A DNA stretch of 64,000 nt, from assembly GCF_036346105.1 (NCBI RefSeq), contig NZ_CP107811.1, positions 3,538,501 to 3,602,500 of the forward strand, given 5' to 3'. Both the position numbers and the translations under genes were made by a program. This stretch comes from Streptomyces sp. NBC_00539. GTDB taxonomy: Bacteria > Actinomycetota > Actinomycetes > Streptomycetales > Streptomycetaceae. Positions 57,590 through 64,000 of the stretch are shown in pieces. The notes below the pieces were generated by a model. That model ran no database searches. It saw only the letters and a list, made by a program, of their open reading frames with translations, and was not told the origin of the DNA. Position 1 is the first letter of the stretch. Every line of letters starts with the position of its first letter.

Positions 57590-58390
57590 TTGAGCGATTC
57601 CCACGACTCCTCCGCGGGTCCCCGCCGTCGGCTCCGACCGGTCCGGCTGCTGACCGCCGTCGTTTTCGCCCTCGCCGGTCTCATCTTCGTCACCAGTTTC
57701 AACACGTCCAAGGGTACGAACATCCGCACGGACGCCTCGCTCCTCAAGCTCTCCGACCTGATCCACGAGCGCAGCCAGAACAACGCCGAGCTGGAGAAGA
57801 CCACGGCGGCGGTGCGCGGCCAGGTGGACGCCCTCGCAGAGCGCGACGACGGCAGCACCAAAGCCGAGGACGCCAAGCTGGCCGCCCTGCGCGCCGCCTC
57901 CGGCACCGAGGCGGTCTTCGGCAAGGGGCTGACGGTCACCCTCAACGACGCCCCGCCGAACGCCGTCCCCCGCATCCCCAACGTGCCCGACCCCCAGCCC
58001 AACGACCTCGTGATCCACCAGCAGGACCTCCAGGCCGTGGTGAACGCGCTGTGGCAGGGCGGCGCCACCGGGATCCAGATCATGGACCAGCGCCTGATCT
58101 CCACCAGCGCCGTCCGCTGCGTCGGCAACACCCTGATCCTCCAGGGCCGGGTCTACTCGCCCCCGTACAAGGTCTCCGCGGTGGGTGACCCGGGCGCGTT
58201 GCGCAAGGCGCTCGCCGCCTCGCCCGCCCTGCAGAACTACCAGCTGTACGTCACGGCGTACGGCCTGGGCTGGAAAGTGGACGAGCACAAGGCGCTGACA
58301 CTGCCCGGGTACTCCGGCACAGTGGACCTCCACTATGCGAAGCCCGTGGAATCCGCCACGTCCACGTCCACGTCCACGCCGACGTCCTGA
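57590..58390 (+). CDS. DUF881 family protein
   Basis: 266 residues from TTG 57590. One N-terminal membrane helix (RLLTAVVFALAGLIFVTSF), a coiled coil (LLKLSDLIHERSQNNAELEKTTAAVRGQVDAL) and a DUF881 exported domain (FGKGLTVTLNDAPP, IQIMDQRLISTSAVRC). DUF881 proteins occur near division genes in actinobacteria and resemble septum-forming coiled-coil proteins; function not established. Start choice: TTG with AAGGAG; a GTG at 57566 might be used as a leaderless start just after TAGCGT. The 3' end (Ser-Thr repeats) overlaps the next gene. Confidence 0.82.
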   Translation: MSDSHDSSAGPRRRLRPVRLLTAVVFALAGLIFVTSFNTSKGTNIRTDASLLKLSDLIHERSQNNAELEKTTAAVRGQVDALAERDDGSTKAEDAKLAALRAASGTEAVFGKGLTVTLNDAPPNAVPRIPNVPDPQPNDLVIHQQDLQAVVNALWQGGATGIQIMDQRLISTSAVRCVGNTLILQGRVYSPPYKVSAVGDPGALRKALAASPALQNYQLYVTAYGLGWKVDEHKALTLPGYSGTVDLHYAKPVESATSTSTSTPTS

Positions 58391-59117
58391 CGTCGTACTG
58401 CGCCTGCTGGTGCGGACGTTCAGCGAGGTGTGCCTGACGGCCGGCACGGTGATCGTGCTGTTCGTCGCCTACCTGCTGCTGTGGACGGGCGTCCGGGCCG
58501 ACCGGGCCATGGACGGCGAGGTGGCCCGGCTGCACGAGCGCTGGGCGGCCCCCGCCGCCCCCACCGCCCCGGCGCCGGCGGCCGCCCCCGCGCCGGGCGC
58601 CACCCCGTCCGCTCCCGCTACCGCCCCTCCCCCCGCCCCGCCGCTCGCCGACGGGCGGGCCTTCGCCGAGATGTACGTGCCCCGCTTCGGCGCGGACTGG
58701 AACAAGCCCGTGCTGGAGGGCACCGGCCCGGAGCCGTTGAAGAAGGGCCTCGGCCACTACCCGCGCTCGGCCCGCCCCGGCGAGAGCGGGAACTTCGCGG
58801 TGGCCGGGCACCGGCGGACGTACGGGGACCCCTTCAAGGACGTGCCGGAGCTGCGCCCCGGGGACGCCGTGATCATCAAGGACGCCGTGGCCTGGTACAC
58901 GTACACCGTCCGGACCGGGCCGCTGCGCGTCCTGCCCACCGAGACGGGGGTGGTCGACCCGGTACCGCAGGGATCGCCCTTCACCGCCCCCGGCCGGTAC
59001 CTGACCCTGACCACCTGCGAACCGGAATGGGGCCACAGCCACCGCCTGGTGGTGTGGGCGGAGCTCACGGGGACCCGGCCGGCCGGCCAGGGACCGCCCG
59101 GGGGATTGCCGAGGTGA
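58335..59117 (+). CDS. class E sortase (1 of 3)
   Basis: 260 residues. A basic N-terminus (Pro-Arg repeats from a hexanucleotide repeat), one membrane helix (VCLTAGTVIVLFVAYLLLW), a Pro/Ala-rich stalk and a sortase domain with catalytic His in NFAVAGHRRTYGDPF (about residue 155), Cys in LTLTTCEPEW (about 221) and Arg in SHRLVVWAEL. TLTTC is typical of class E housekeeping sortases, which in Streptomyces anchor chaplins with LAXTG signals. The ATG at 58335 overlaps DUF881 by 56 bases; ribosome site weak. Confidence 0.85.
   Translation: MRSPWNPPRPRPRPRRRPDVVLRLLVRTFSEVCLTAGTVIVLFVAYLLLWTGVRADRAMDGEVARLHERWAAPAAPTAPAPAAAPAPGATPSAPATAPPPAPPLADGRAFAEMYVPRFGADWNKPVLEGTGPEPLKKGLGHYPRSARPGESGNFAVAGHRRTYGDPFKDVPELRPGDAVIIKDAVAWYTYTVRTGPLRVLPTETGVVDPVPQGSPFTAPGRYLTLTTCEPEWGHSHRLVVWAELTGTRPAGQGPPGGLPR
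58356..58378. repeat. CCACGT hexanucleotide repeat in the DUF881/sortase overlap
   Basis: CCACGT is repeated three times (58356-58373) plus a partial fourth unit. It codes Ser-Thr repeats at the DUF881 C-terminus and Pro-Arg repeats at the sortase N-terminus. Confidence 0.88.
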
Positions 59118-59207
59118 CCCCCCACTTACGGCCTGTGGCTTTAGTCTGTTGCGGTACCGCTCCCGCGGTACGTGGGAGGAACGCGGAACGAGAGGGAAGC
59201 AGGCGCG

Positions 59208-59384
59208 ATGTACGGCTGGATCTGGCGGCATCTGCCCGGCAACGCATGGGTACGCGCGCTGATCTCGCTCGCACTGGTCCTCGCGGTGGTGTTCGTGCTG
59301 TTCCAGTACGTCTTCCCGTGGGCCGAGCCGCTCCTTCCGTTCAACGACGTGACGGTGGACGAAGGATCGGGAGCTGCTCCGTGA
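59208..59384 (+). CDS. very small membrane protein, unknown function
   Basis: 58 residues: MYGWIWRHLPGNAWVRAL, one membrane helix (ALISLALVLAVVFVLFQYVFPW) and an acidic tail (FNDVTVDEGSGAAP). The ribosome site GAGGGAAGC precedes ATG 59208, and its stop overlaps the next start (CCGTGA), so it is translationally coupled to the glutaminase gene. The conserved position between sortase and glutaminase suggests function, but none is known. Confidence 0.8.
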   Translation: MYGWIWRHLPGNAWVRALISLALVLAVVFVLFQYVFPWAEPLLPFNDVTVDEGSGAAP

Positions 59385-60019
59385 GCGCGCGCATTCTGGT
59401 TGTCGACAACTACGACAGCTTTGTCTTCAATCTGGTCCAGTACCTCTACCAGCTCGGCGCCGAGTGCGAGGTGCTGCGCAACGACGAGGTCGAGCTCGCC
59501 CACGCGCAGGACGGTTTCGACGGCGTACTGCTCTCGCCGGGCCCGGGCACCCCGGAGGAGGCGGGCGTCTGCGTCGACATGGTGCGGCACTGCGCCGGCA
59601 CGGGCGTCCCCGTCTTCGGCGTCTGCCTCGGCATGCAGTCGATGGCCGTCGCGTACGGCGGCGTCGTCGGCCGGGCTCCGGAGCTGCTGCACGGCAAGAC
59701 CTCGCCGGTGGTGCACGAGGGGCTCGGCGTGTTCGCCGGGCTGCCGTCGCCCTTCACCGCGACCCGCTACCACTCCCTCGCGGCCGAGCCGCAGACCCTG
59801 CCCGACGCGCTGGAGGTCACCGCGCGGACCGAGGACGGGATCATCATGGGGCTGCGGCACCGGGAGCACGACGTCGAGGGCGTGCAGTTCCACCCCGAGT
59901 CGGTGCTGACGGAGTGGGGTCACCGGATGCTCGCCAACTGGCTCGTGCGCTGCGGTGACGCCGGCGCCGTCGAGCGGTCGGTGGGACTGGCCCCGGTGGT
60001 GGGCAAGGCCGTCGCGTGA
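59381..60019 (+). CDS. pabA: PabA/TrpG-type glutamine amidotransferase
   Basis: 212 residues of the class I glutaminase: ILVVDNYDSFVFNLVQYL, the nucleophile in FGVCLGMQSM (Cys about residue 82), and the His-Glu pair in GVQFHPESVLTEWG (about 171). It supplies ammonia to a chorismate-using partner (PabB or TrpE), for folate or tryptophan. No such partner is in the window. GTG start, overlapped by the small membrane protein stop; its own stop overlaps the next sortase. Named pabA by common usage for this locus; a TrpG role is possible. Confidence 0.85.
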   Translation: MSARILVVDNYDSFVFNLVQYLYQLGAECEVLRNDEVELAHAQDGFDGVLLSPGPGTPEEAGVCVDMVRHCAGTGVPVFGVCLGMQSMAVAYGGVVGRAPELLHGKTSPVVHEGLGVFAGLPSPFTATRYHSLAAEPQTLPDALEVTARTEDGIIMGLRHREHDVEGVQFHPESVLTEWGHRMLANWLVRCGDAGAVERSVGLAPVVGKAVA

Positions 60020-60840
60020 CGGCCGTCGCGCCGTCCGCGCCCACGGGGGGCCGGGCCGCGCGGCGCAAGGCGGCACAGGAGGCCGCGAAGCGTACGCACG
60101 TACGGGCGCGCAAGCGGGGCGGCGGACGCCGCCGCCGGCGCCCGCGCTCGGGCGGCCCGCTGGTGGTGCTGAGCCGCGCCGTCGGGGAGATGTTCATCAC
60201 CGTCGGCGTGGTGATGCTGCTGTTCGTCACCTACCAGCTCTGGTACACCAACGTGCTGGCGGAGCGGACGGCGGACGGGGCCGCGGGCTCGCTGCGGCAG
60301 AACTGGGAACACGCCCCGGGCGGGGCGTCCGCGCCGCCGGTGGCGGCCTTCGAGCCGGGCCAGGGCTTCGCGATCCTGCACATCCCGAAACTGGACGTGA
60401 AGGTGCCGGTCGCGGAGGGCGTCAGCAAGACGCAGGTGCTCGACAAGGGGATGGTCGGGCACTACGGCGAGGGACCGCTGAAAACGGCGATGCCGTCGGA
60501 CCGGCAGGGCAACTTCGCGCTGGCCGGCCACCGCAACACCCACGGGGAACCGTTCCGCTTCATCAACCGGCTGGTGCCGGGCGACCCGATCGTGGTGGAG
60601 ACGAGGGACGCGTACTACACCTACGAGATGACCTCCGCGCTGCCGCAGACCTCACCGTCCAACGTGTCGGTGATCAAGCCGGTTCCCGCGGGATCCGGCT
60701 TCACCGGATCCGGCCGGTACATCACGCTGACGACCTGCACCCCGGAGTTCACCAGCACCTACCGGATGATCGTATGGGGCAGGATGACCGGGGAACGACC
60801 CCGCAGCCAGGGTGCCCCGGCCGCGCTGAACAGCCCGTAA
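60016..60840 (+). CDS. class E sortase (2 of 3)
   Basis: 274 residues. Very basic N-terminus ([16 protein letters not shown]), one membrane helix (MFITVGVVMLLFVTYQLWY), then the sortase domain with FAILHIPKLDVKVPVAEGV, His in NFALAGHRNTHGEPF (about residue 174) and Cys in ITLTTCTPEF (about 241), Arg in YRMIVWGRM. GTG start overlaps the pabA stop by four bases (GTGA), so coupled. 46% of its layout resembles the neighbour only by inspection; I did not align them. Confidence 0.9.
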   Translation: MTAVAPSAPTGGRAARRKAAQEAAKRTHVRARKRGGGRRRRRPRSGGPLVVLSRAVGEMFITVGVVMLLFVTYQLWYTNVLAERTADGAAGSLRQNWEHAPGGASAPPVAAFEPGQGFAILHIPKLDVKVPVAEGVSKTQVLDKGMVGHYGEGPLKTAMPSDRQGNFALAGHRNTHGEPFRFINRLVPGDPIVVETRDAYYTYEMTSALPQTSPSNVSVIKPVPAGSGFTGSGRYITLTTCTPEFTSTYRMIVWGRMTGERPRSQGAPAALNSP

Positions 60841-60877
60841 GCCGACCCGTACGTACGCCACAGAGGACGAATCCGCA

Positions 60878-61615
60878 GTGTCTCGTGCCCGCCGCCGTTC
60901 CGCACAGCCGCCCCGCGACCGCAGTGTCCTCGCCGGGTTCCTGAGTGTGCTCGGCGAGCTCCTGATCACGGTGGGCCTGGTGCTGGGCCTGTTCGTGGCC
61001 TACTCGCTGTGGTGGACGAACGTGCTCGCCGACCGGCAGGCGTCGGCGCGCGGCGACGAGGTCCGGCGCCAGTGGCAGCAGCCGTCGCCGGCCGGCGGGG
61101 CGCAGCGGCCGGCCGAACCCGGGGCACTGGACACCCGGGGCGGCATCGGGTTCCTGCACGTGCCGGCGATGAAGAACGGCGAGGTGCTGGTCAAGCCGGG
61201 AACCTCCCCGGACGTGCTCAACGAGGGCGTCGCCGGGTACTACACGGAGCCGGTGAAGGCGGCGCTGCCGTGGGAGGAGAAGGGCAACTTCTCGCTGGCG
61301 GCGCACCGCGACGGGCACGGGGCGAAGTTCCACGATATCGACAAGGTGAAGGGCGGCGACGCCGTCGTCTTCGAGACGCGTGACACCTGGTATGTGTACA
61401 AGGTCTTCGCGGAGCTGCGCCAGACCTCGAAGTACGACGTGGACGTGATCAACCCGGTCCCGAAGGAGTCGGGCAGGACGGCCCCGGGGCGCTTCATCAC
61501 GCTGACGACCTGCACGCCGGTGTACACCTCGAAGTACCGCTACGTCGTGTGGGGCGAGCTGGTGCGCACGGAGAAGGTGGACGCCCGGCGCACCCCGCCC
61601 GCGGAACTGCGCTGA
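60878..61615 (+). CDS. class E sortase (3 of 3)
   Basis: 245 residues. Short basic N-terminus (MSRARRRSAQPPRDRS), one membrane helix (LITVGLVLGLFVAYSLWWTN), then the sortase domain: IGFLHVPAMKNGEVLVKPGT, His in NFSLAAHRDGHGAKF (about residue 149; the preceding Gly is Ala), Cys in ITLTTCTPVY (about 212) and Arg in YRYVVWGEL. GTG start 37 bases after sortase 2, with AGAGGA upstream. A strong terminator follows. Confidence 0.9.
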   Translation: MSRARRRSAQPPRDRSVLAGFLSVLGELLITVGLVLGLFVAYSLWWTNVLADRQASARGDEVRRQWQQPSPAGGAQRPAEPGALDTRGGIGFLHVPAMKNGEVLVKPGTSPDVLNEGVAGYYTEPVKAALPWEEKGNFSLAAHRDGHGAKFHDIDKVKGGDAVVFETRDTWYVYKVFAELRQTSKYDVDVINPVPKESGRTAPGRFITLTTCTPVYTSKYRYVVWGELVRTEKVDARRTPPAELR

Positions 61616-61616
61616 C

Positions 61617-61660
61617 GGGAACGGCCCGGCCCCCCCAGGACGGGGGGCCGGGCCGTTCCC
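61617..61660. terminator. terminator between sortase 3 and the PASTA kinase
   Basis: Perfect 19-bp arms (61617-61635, 61642-61660) with a 6-base loop between two convergent genes. Confidence 0.9.
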
Positions 61661-61671
61661 TGCGTGGCGCG

Positions 61672-63693
61672 TCAGCGGCGCGTGCCGCCGGTGAGGCCGC
61701 CGAAGAACCCTCCGCCGCCCTGGCCCTTGACCGTGCGGACGTTGACGACCGTGCCGGCGGGCTGGGGAGTTCCCACCGCCGGGGTGGAGTCCAGGATCAC
61801 CGCGTTGTCGTCCGTGGGACCGGCGAGGACCGCGCCGAACACCAGGCCGCTCGCCTGGAGGGTCAGCTTGGCCTGGGCCACCGTCTGACCGGTCAGCGGC
61901 GGTACGACGGTCGGCTGCGCCGCCGCGGCCTTGGCGATGCTGACGTTGACCGTCGTGCCCTTGGCCAGTTCCGTGCCCGGCGTGTACTGCTGCTGCACGA
62001 TCGTCTTGGGCGCCGTGCCGGGGGGCGCGTCGACCTCGGTGACGCTGCCGAGCTTGAGCTTGGCGTCGGAGAGCAGCTTGGCCGCCGCGTCCTGCGTCTT
62101 GCCGGTGAGGTCCGGGACGGCGCCCTTCGCGATCTCCTTGGAGACGGTCAGGGTGATGACCGAACCCTTCTCCGCCTTGACGTCGGACTTGGGGTCCTGG
62201 TCCAGGACGATGCCGGGCGACTGGTCGGACTCGACCAGCTTCTTCTCCACCTGGAAGCCCTTGCCCTGCAGTGTGGACTCGGCCTGATCCGACTTCATCC
62301 GCAGCACGTCGGGGACCGCCACCTTGGGCGCACCCGAGGAGATCTTGACCTTGATCGTGGAGTTCTTGTCGACCTTGGTGTCCGGCGCCTGGCTCTGCTG
62401 GCAGATCCGGTCCTTGGGCTGGTCGGCACATTCCATCGTGCCGTCCTGGACCACGTTCAGGCTGACGTTCTTGCCGCGCTCCTGGGCCGACGCGAGGGTC
62501 TCGCCGATCAGCTTGGGGACGGAGGGCCGGTTGTCGGCGCCCCCCGTGAACACCGTGCGGCCGATGAGGATGGCGCCGACCAGCACGAGCACGCCGGCCA
62601 CGGCCAGCAGGACCGTGGAGGCGCGGCTCTTCTTCTGCGGCCGGCGGCCGTGGCCGCCCTGGTCGTAGCCGCCGTGGCCCTGGTCCCCGTAGCCGCCGTC
62701 GCCCGGGGCGGTCGGGGGCATCATCGCGGTCTGGCCGGCGTCGGTGCTGCGCAGGGCGGTGGTGGGCTGGTCGTAGCCCTGGTGACCGTAGCCGTGGCCC
62801 TGGTCGCCGTAGCCGTATCCGGCGGCGCCCATGGCGGCGGTCGCGGCGACGGGCTGGCCGTCGAGGCAGGCCTCGATGTCGGCGCGCATCTCGTCGGCGG
62901 ACTGGTAGCGGTAGTCGGGGTCCTTGACCAGGGCCTTGAGGACGATGGCGTCCATCACCGGCGTGATCTCGGGGTCGAAGTTCGACGGCGGCTGCGGTTC
63001 CTCGCGCACGTGCTGGTAGGCGACGGCCACCGGGGAGTCGCCGACGAACGGCGGCCGGACGCAGAGCAGCTCGTAGAGCAGGCAGCCGGCGGAGTACAGG
63101 TCGGAGCGCGCGTCGACCTGCTCGCCCTTGGCCTGCTCCGGGGAGAGGTACTGGGCGGTGCCGATGACGGCGGCGGTCTGCGTCATGGTCATGCCGGAGT
63201 CGCCCATGGCGCGGGCGATGCCGAAGTCCATGACCTTGACCTGGCCGGTGCGGGTCAGCATCACGTTGGCGGGCTTGATGTCGCGGTGCACGATGCCGGC
63301 GCGGTGCGAGTACTCGAGGGCCTGGAGGATGCCGATGGTCATTTCCAGGGTGCGCTCGGGCAGCAGTTTGCGGCCGGAGTGAAGCAGCTCGCGCAGGGTG
63401 GACCCGTCGACGTACTCCATCACGATGTACGGGATGGAGATGTTGTCTACGTAGTCCTCGCCGGTGTCGTAGACGGCGACGATCGCCGGGTGGTTGAGCG
63501 ATGCGGCCGACTGGGCCTCGCGGCGGAACCGGGCCTGGAAGGACGGGTCGCGGGCGAGGTCGGCACGCAGGGTCTTGACGGCGACGGTACGGCCGAGCCG
63601 GGTGTCGTGACCGAGGTAGACCTCGGCCATGCCACCACGGCCGAGCACGTGGCTCAGCTCGTACCGGCCGCCGAGGCGACGCGGCTCTTCCAT
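61672..63693 (-). CDS. pknB: PASTA-domain Ser/Thr protein kinase (PknB type)
   Basis: 673 residues. Kinase domain with LGRGGMAEVYLG, VAVKTLRADL, GIVHRDIKPANVML, VMDFGIARA and the APE-equivalent SPEQAKGE; Gly/Tyr/Asp-rich juxtamembrane linker; one membrane helix (STVLLAVAGVLVLVGAILIGRTVF, about residue 364); four PASTA repeats (~390-650) that bind muropeptides or lipid II. A Gly/Thr/Arg tail closes it. It is expected to control growth, division and wall synthesis, with FtsI-like PBP and RodA/FtsW genes downstream of it in the cluster. Its first gene products upstream (right) reach the window edge. Confidence 0.95.
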   Translation of the reverse strand: MEEPRRLGGRYELSHVLGRGGMAEVYLGHDTRLGRTVAVKTLRADLARDPSFQARFRREAQSAASLNHPAIVAVYDTGEDYVDNISIPYIVMEYVDGSTLRELLHSGRKLLPERTLEMTIGILQALEYSHRAGIVHRDIKPANVMLTRTGQVKVMDFGIARAMGDSGMTMTQTAAVIGTAQYLSPEQAKGEQVDARSDLYSAGCLLYELLCVRPPFVGDSPVAVAYQHVREEPQPPSNFDPEITPVMDAIVLKALVKDPDYRYQSADEMRADIEACLDGQPVAATAAMGAAGYGYGDQGHGYGHQGYDQPTTALRSTDAGQTAMMPPTAPGDGGYGDQGHGGYDQGGHGRRPQKKSRASTVLLAVAGVLVLVGAILIGRTVFTGGADNRPSVPKLIGETLASAQERGKNVSLNVVQDGTMECADQPKDRICQQSQAPDTKVDKNSTIKVKISSGAPKVAVPDVLRMKSDQAESTLQGKGFQVEKKLVESDQSPGIVLDQDPKSDVKAEKGSVITLTVSKEIAKGAVPDLTGKTQDAAAKLLSDAKLKLGSVTEVDAPPGTAPKTIVQQQYTPGTELAKGTTVNVSIAKAAAAQPTVVPPLTGQTVAQAKLTLQASGLVFGAVLAGPTDDNAVILDSTPAVGTPQPAGTVVNVRTVKGQGGGGFFGGLTGGTRR

Positions 63694-63848
63694 AACTTGC
63701 AGCCCTCTCCGTCAGTCCCGACCGCACCGGTGTGTGGTCCGGCGGTGTGCTGTTCGCGCAAAGGCTACCGGCCGATCGGGAGTGATCGTCTCGTGACCAC
63801 AGGCTGATACGAGACCGGTACCGAGCGCTCGGATCCTGTCTTCGTTCC

Positions 63849-64000
63849 TCATCCCTTGTTGTTCTTCAGAACGGCTTCCATGACCGCCTTGGCGACCGGC
63901 GCCGCCAGGCCGCCACCGGTGATGTCCTCACGGTCGGCGGCGCTGTCCTCGATGACGACGGCGACGGCGACCGGGGAGGAACCGTCGGGCAGCTTGGCGT
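63849..64000 (-). CDS. pbpA: 3' end of an FtsI-like penicillin-binding protein (partial)
   Basis: The last 49 residues before TGA read AKLPDGSSPVAVAVVIED... GGGLAAPVAKAVMEAVLKNNKG, the end of a class B transpeptidase domain (the AVAVVIE strand and G-G-x-x-AAP-x-AK-x-VMEAVL helix). The start is beyond the right edge. Upstream of the PASTA kinase on the same strand, as in Streptomyces and mycobacterial pbpA-pknB clusters, where ftsW/rodA and a phosphatase gene lie further upstream. Confidence 0.85.
   Translation of the reverse strand, partial: AKLPDGSSPVAVAVVIEDSAADREDITGGGLAAPVAKAVMEAVLKNNKG

Noticed and set aside
60749-63727. A 992-residue minus-strand frame over the sortases and the PASTA kinase
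   Set aside because: Arg/Pro-rich shadow frame; the overlapping kinase and sortase frames carry intact motifs.

Overview
The window is high-GC chromosomal DNA carrying the replication-origin neighbourhood of a Streptomyces or very close relative. Evidence: the order rpmH-dnaA-oriC-dnaN-gnd-recF-dciA(DUF721)-gyrB-gyrA, the parAB locus with eight exact copies of the Streptomyces-type parS (GTTTCACGTGAAAC), many TTGTCCACA-like DnaA boxes, a DnaA with a very long domain II, frequent GTG starts, and actinobacterial markers (CrgA, DLW-39, DUF3566, class E sortases, a SigR-type promoter before trxBA). No insertion sequence, prophage, CRISPR array or clear foreign island was seen; this is core genome.

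Left part (1-20.4 kb). A partial gene, a GNAT acetyltransferase and a winged-helix protein converge on a serine hydrolase and dnaB (minus strand). A 434-bp gap with a cluster of DnaA-box-like motifs separates dnaB from a MATE transporter. Next come two parS sites, the minus-strand operon rpsF-ssb-rpsR-rplI, a small membrane protein, a FemX-like peptidoglycan aminoacyltransferase paired with an alanine-racemase-like protein, a GT87-type mannosyltransferase and a class A PBP (both minus), then PadR-ino1 behind a palindromic operator, an MFS transporter, three parS sites and cca.

Centre-left (20.4-36.7 kb). A DUF6049 exported protein, murJ, a pseudokinase with a discoidin-like exported domain, sigM and its anti-sigma factor, and trxB-trxA form a rightward block syntenic with mycobacterial Rv3907c-Rv3914. 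A GNAT gene, parB-parA, rsmG, jag/khpB, yidC, yidD, rnpA and rpmH read leftwards from the origin.

Origin (36.7-49.5 kb). A divergent promoter region (rpmH/dnaA), dnaA, a 912-bp oriC, dnaN, gnd, recF, dciA, gyrB, gyrA and a DUF3566 membrane protein. With dnaB and ssb, the window holds most of the initiation machinery.

Right part (49.5-64 kb). tRNA-Ile(GAU), a cytidine-deaminase-like protein, DLW-39, a secreted protein convergent with a Ser/Thr kinase, an HTH regulator, tRNA-Ala(UGC), the eighth parS, a LysM protein, DUF5324, a cyclophilin, a rhomboid protease, crgA, a DUF881 protein, and a cluster of three class E sortases with a tiny membrane protein and a PabA/TrpG-type glutaminase. A four-PASTA Ser/Thr kinase and the 3' end of an FtsI-like PBP gene reach the right edge, the start of the usual cell-division/PASTA-kinase cluster.

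The most interesting non-gene signals are a palindromic operator over the padR-ino1 promoter, DnaA-box clusters away from oriC (before dnaB and between rhomboid and crgA), the one-sided parS distribution, two stop codons sitting inside short tandem duplications, and a hexanucleotide repeat read in two frames where the DUF881 gene overlaps a sortase gene.
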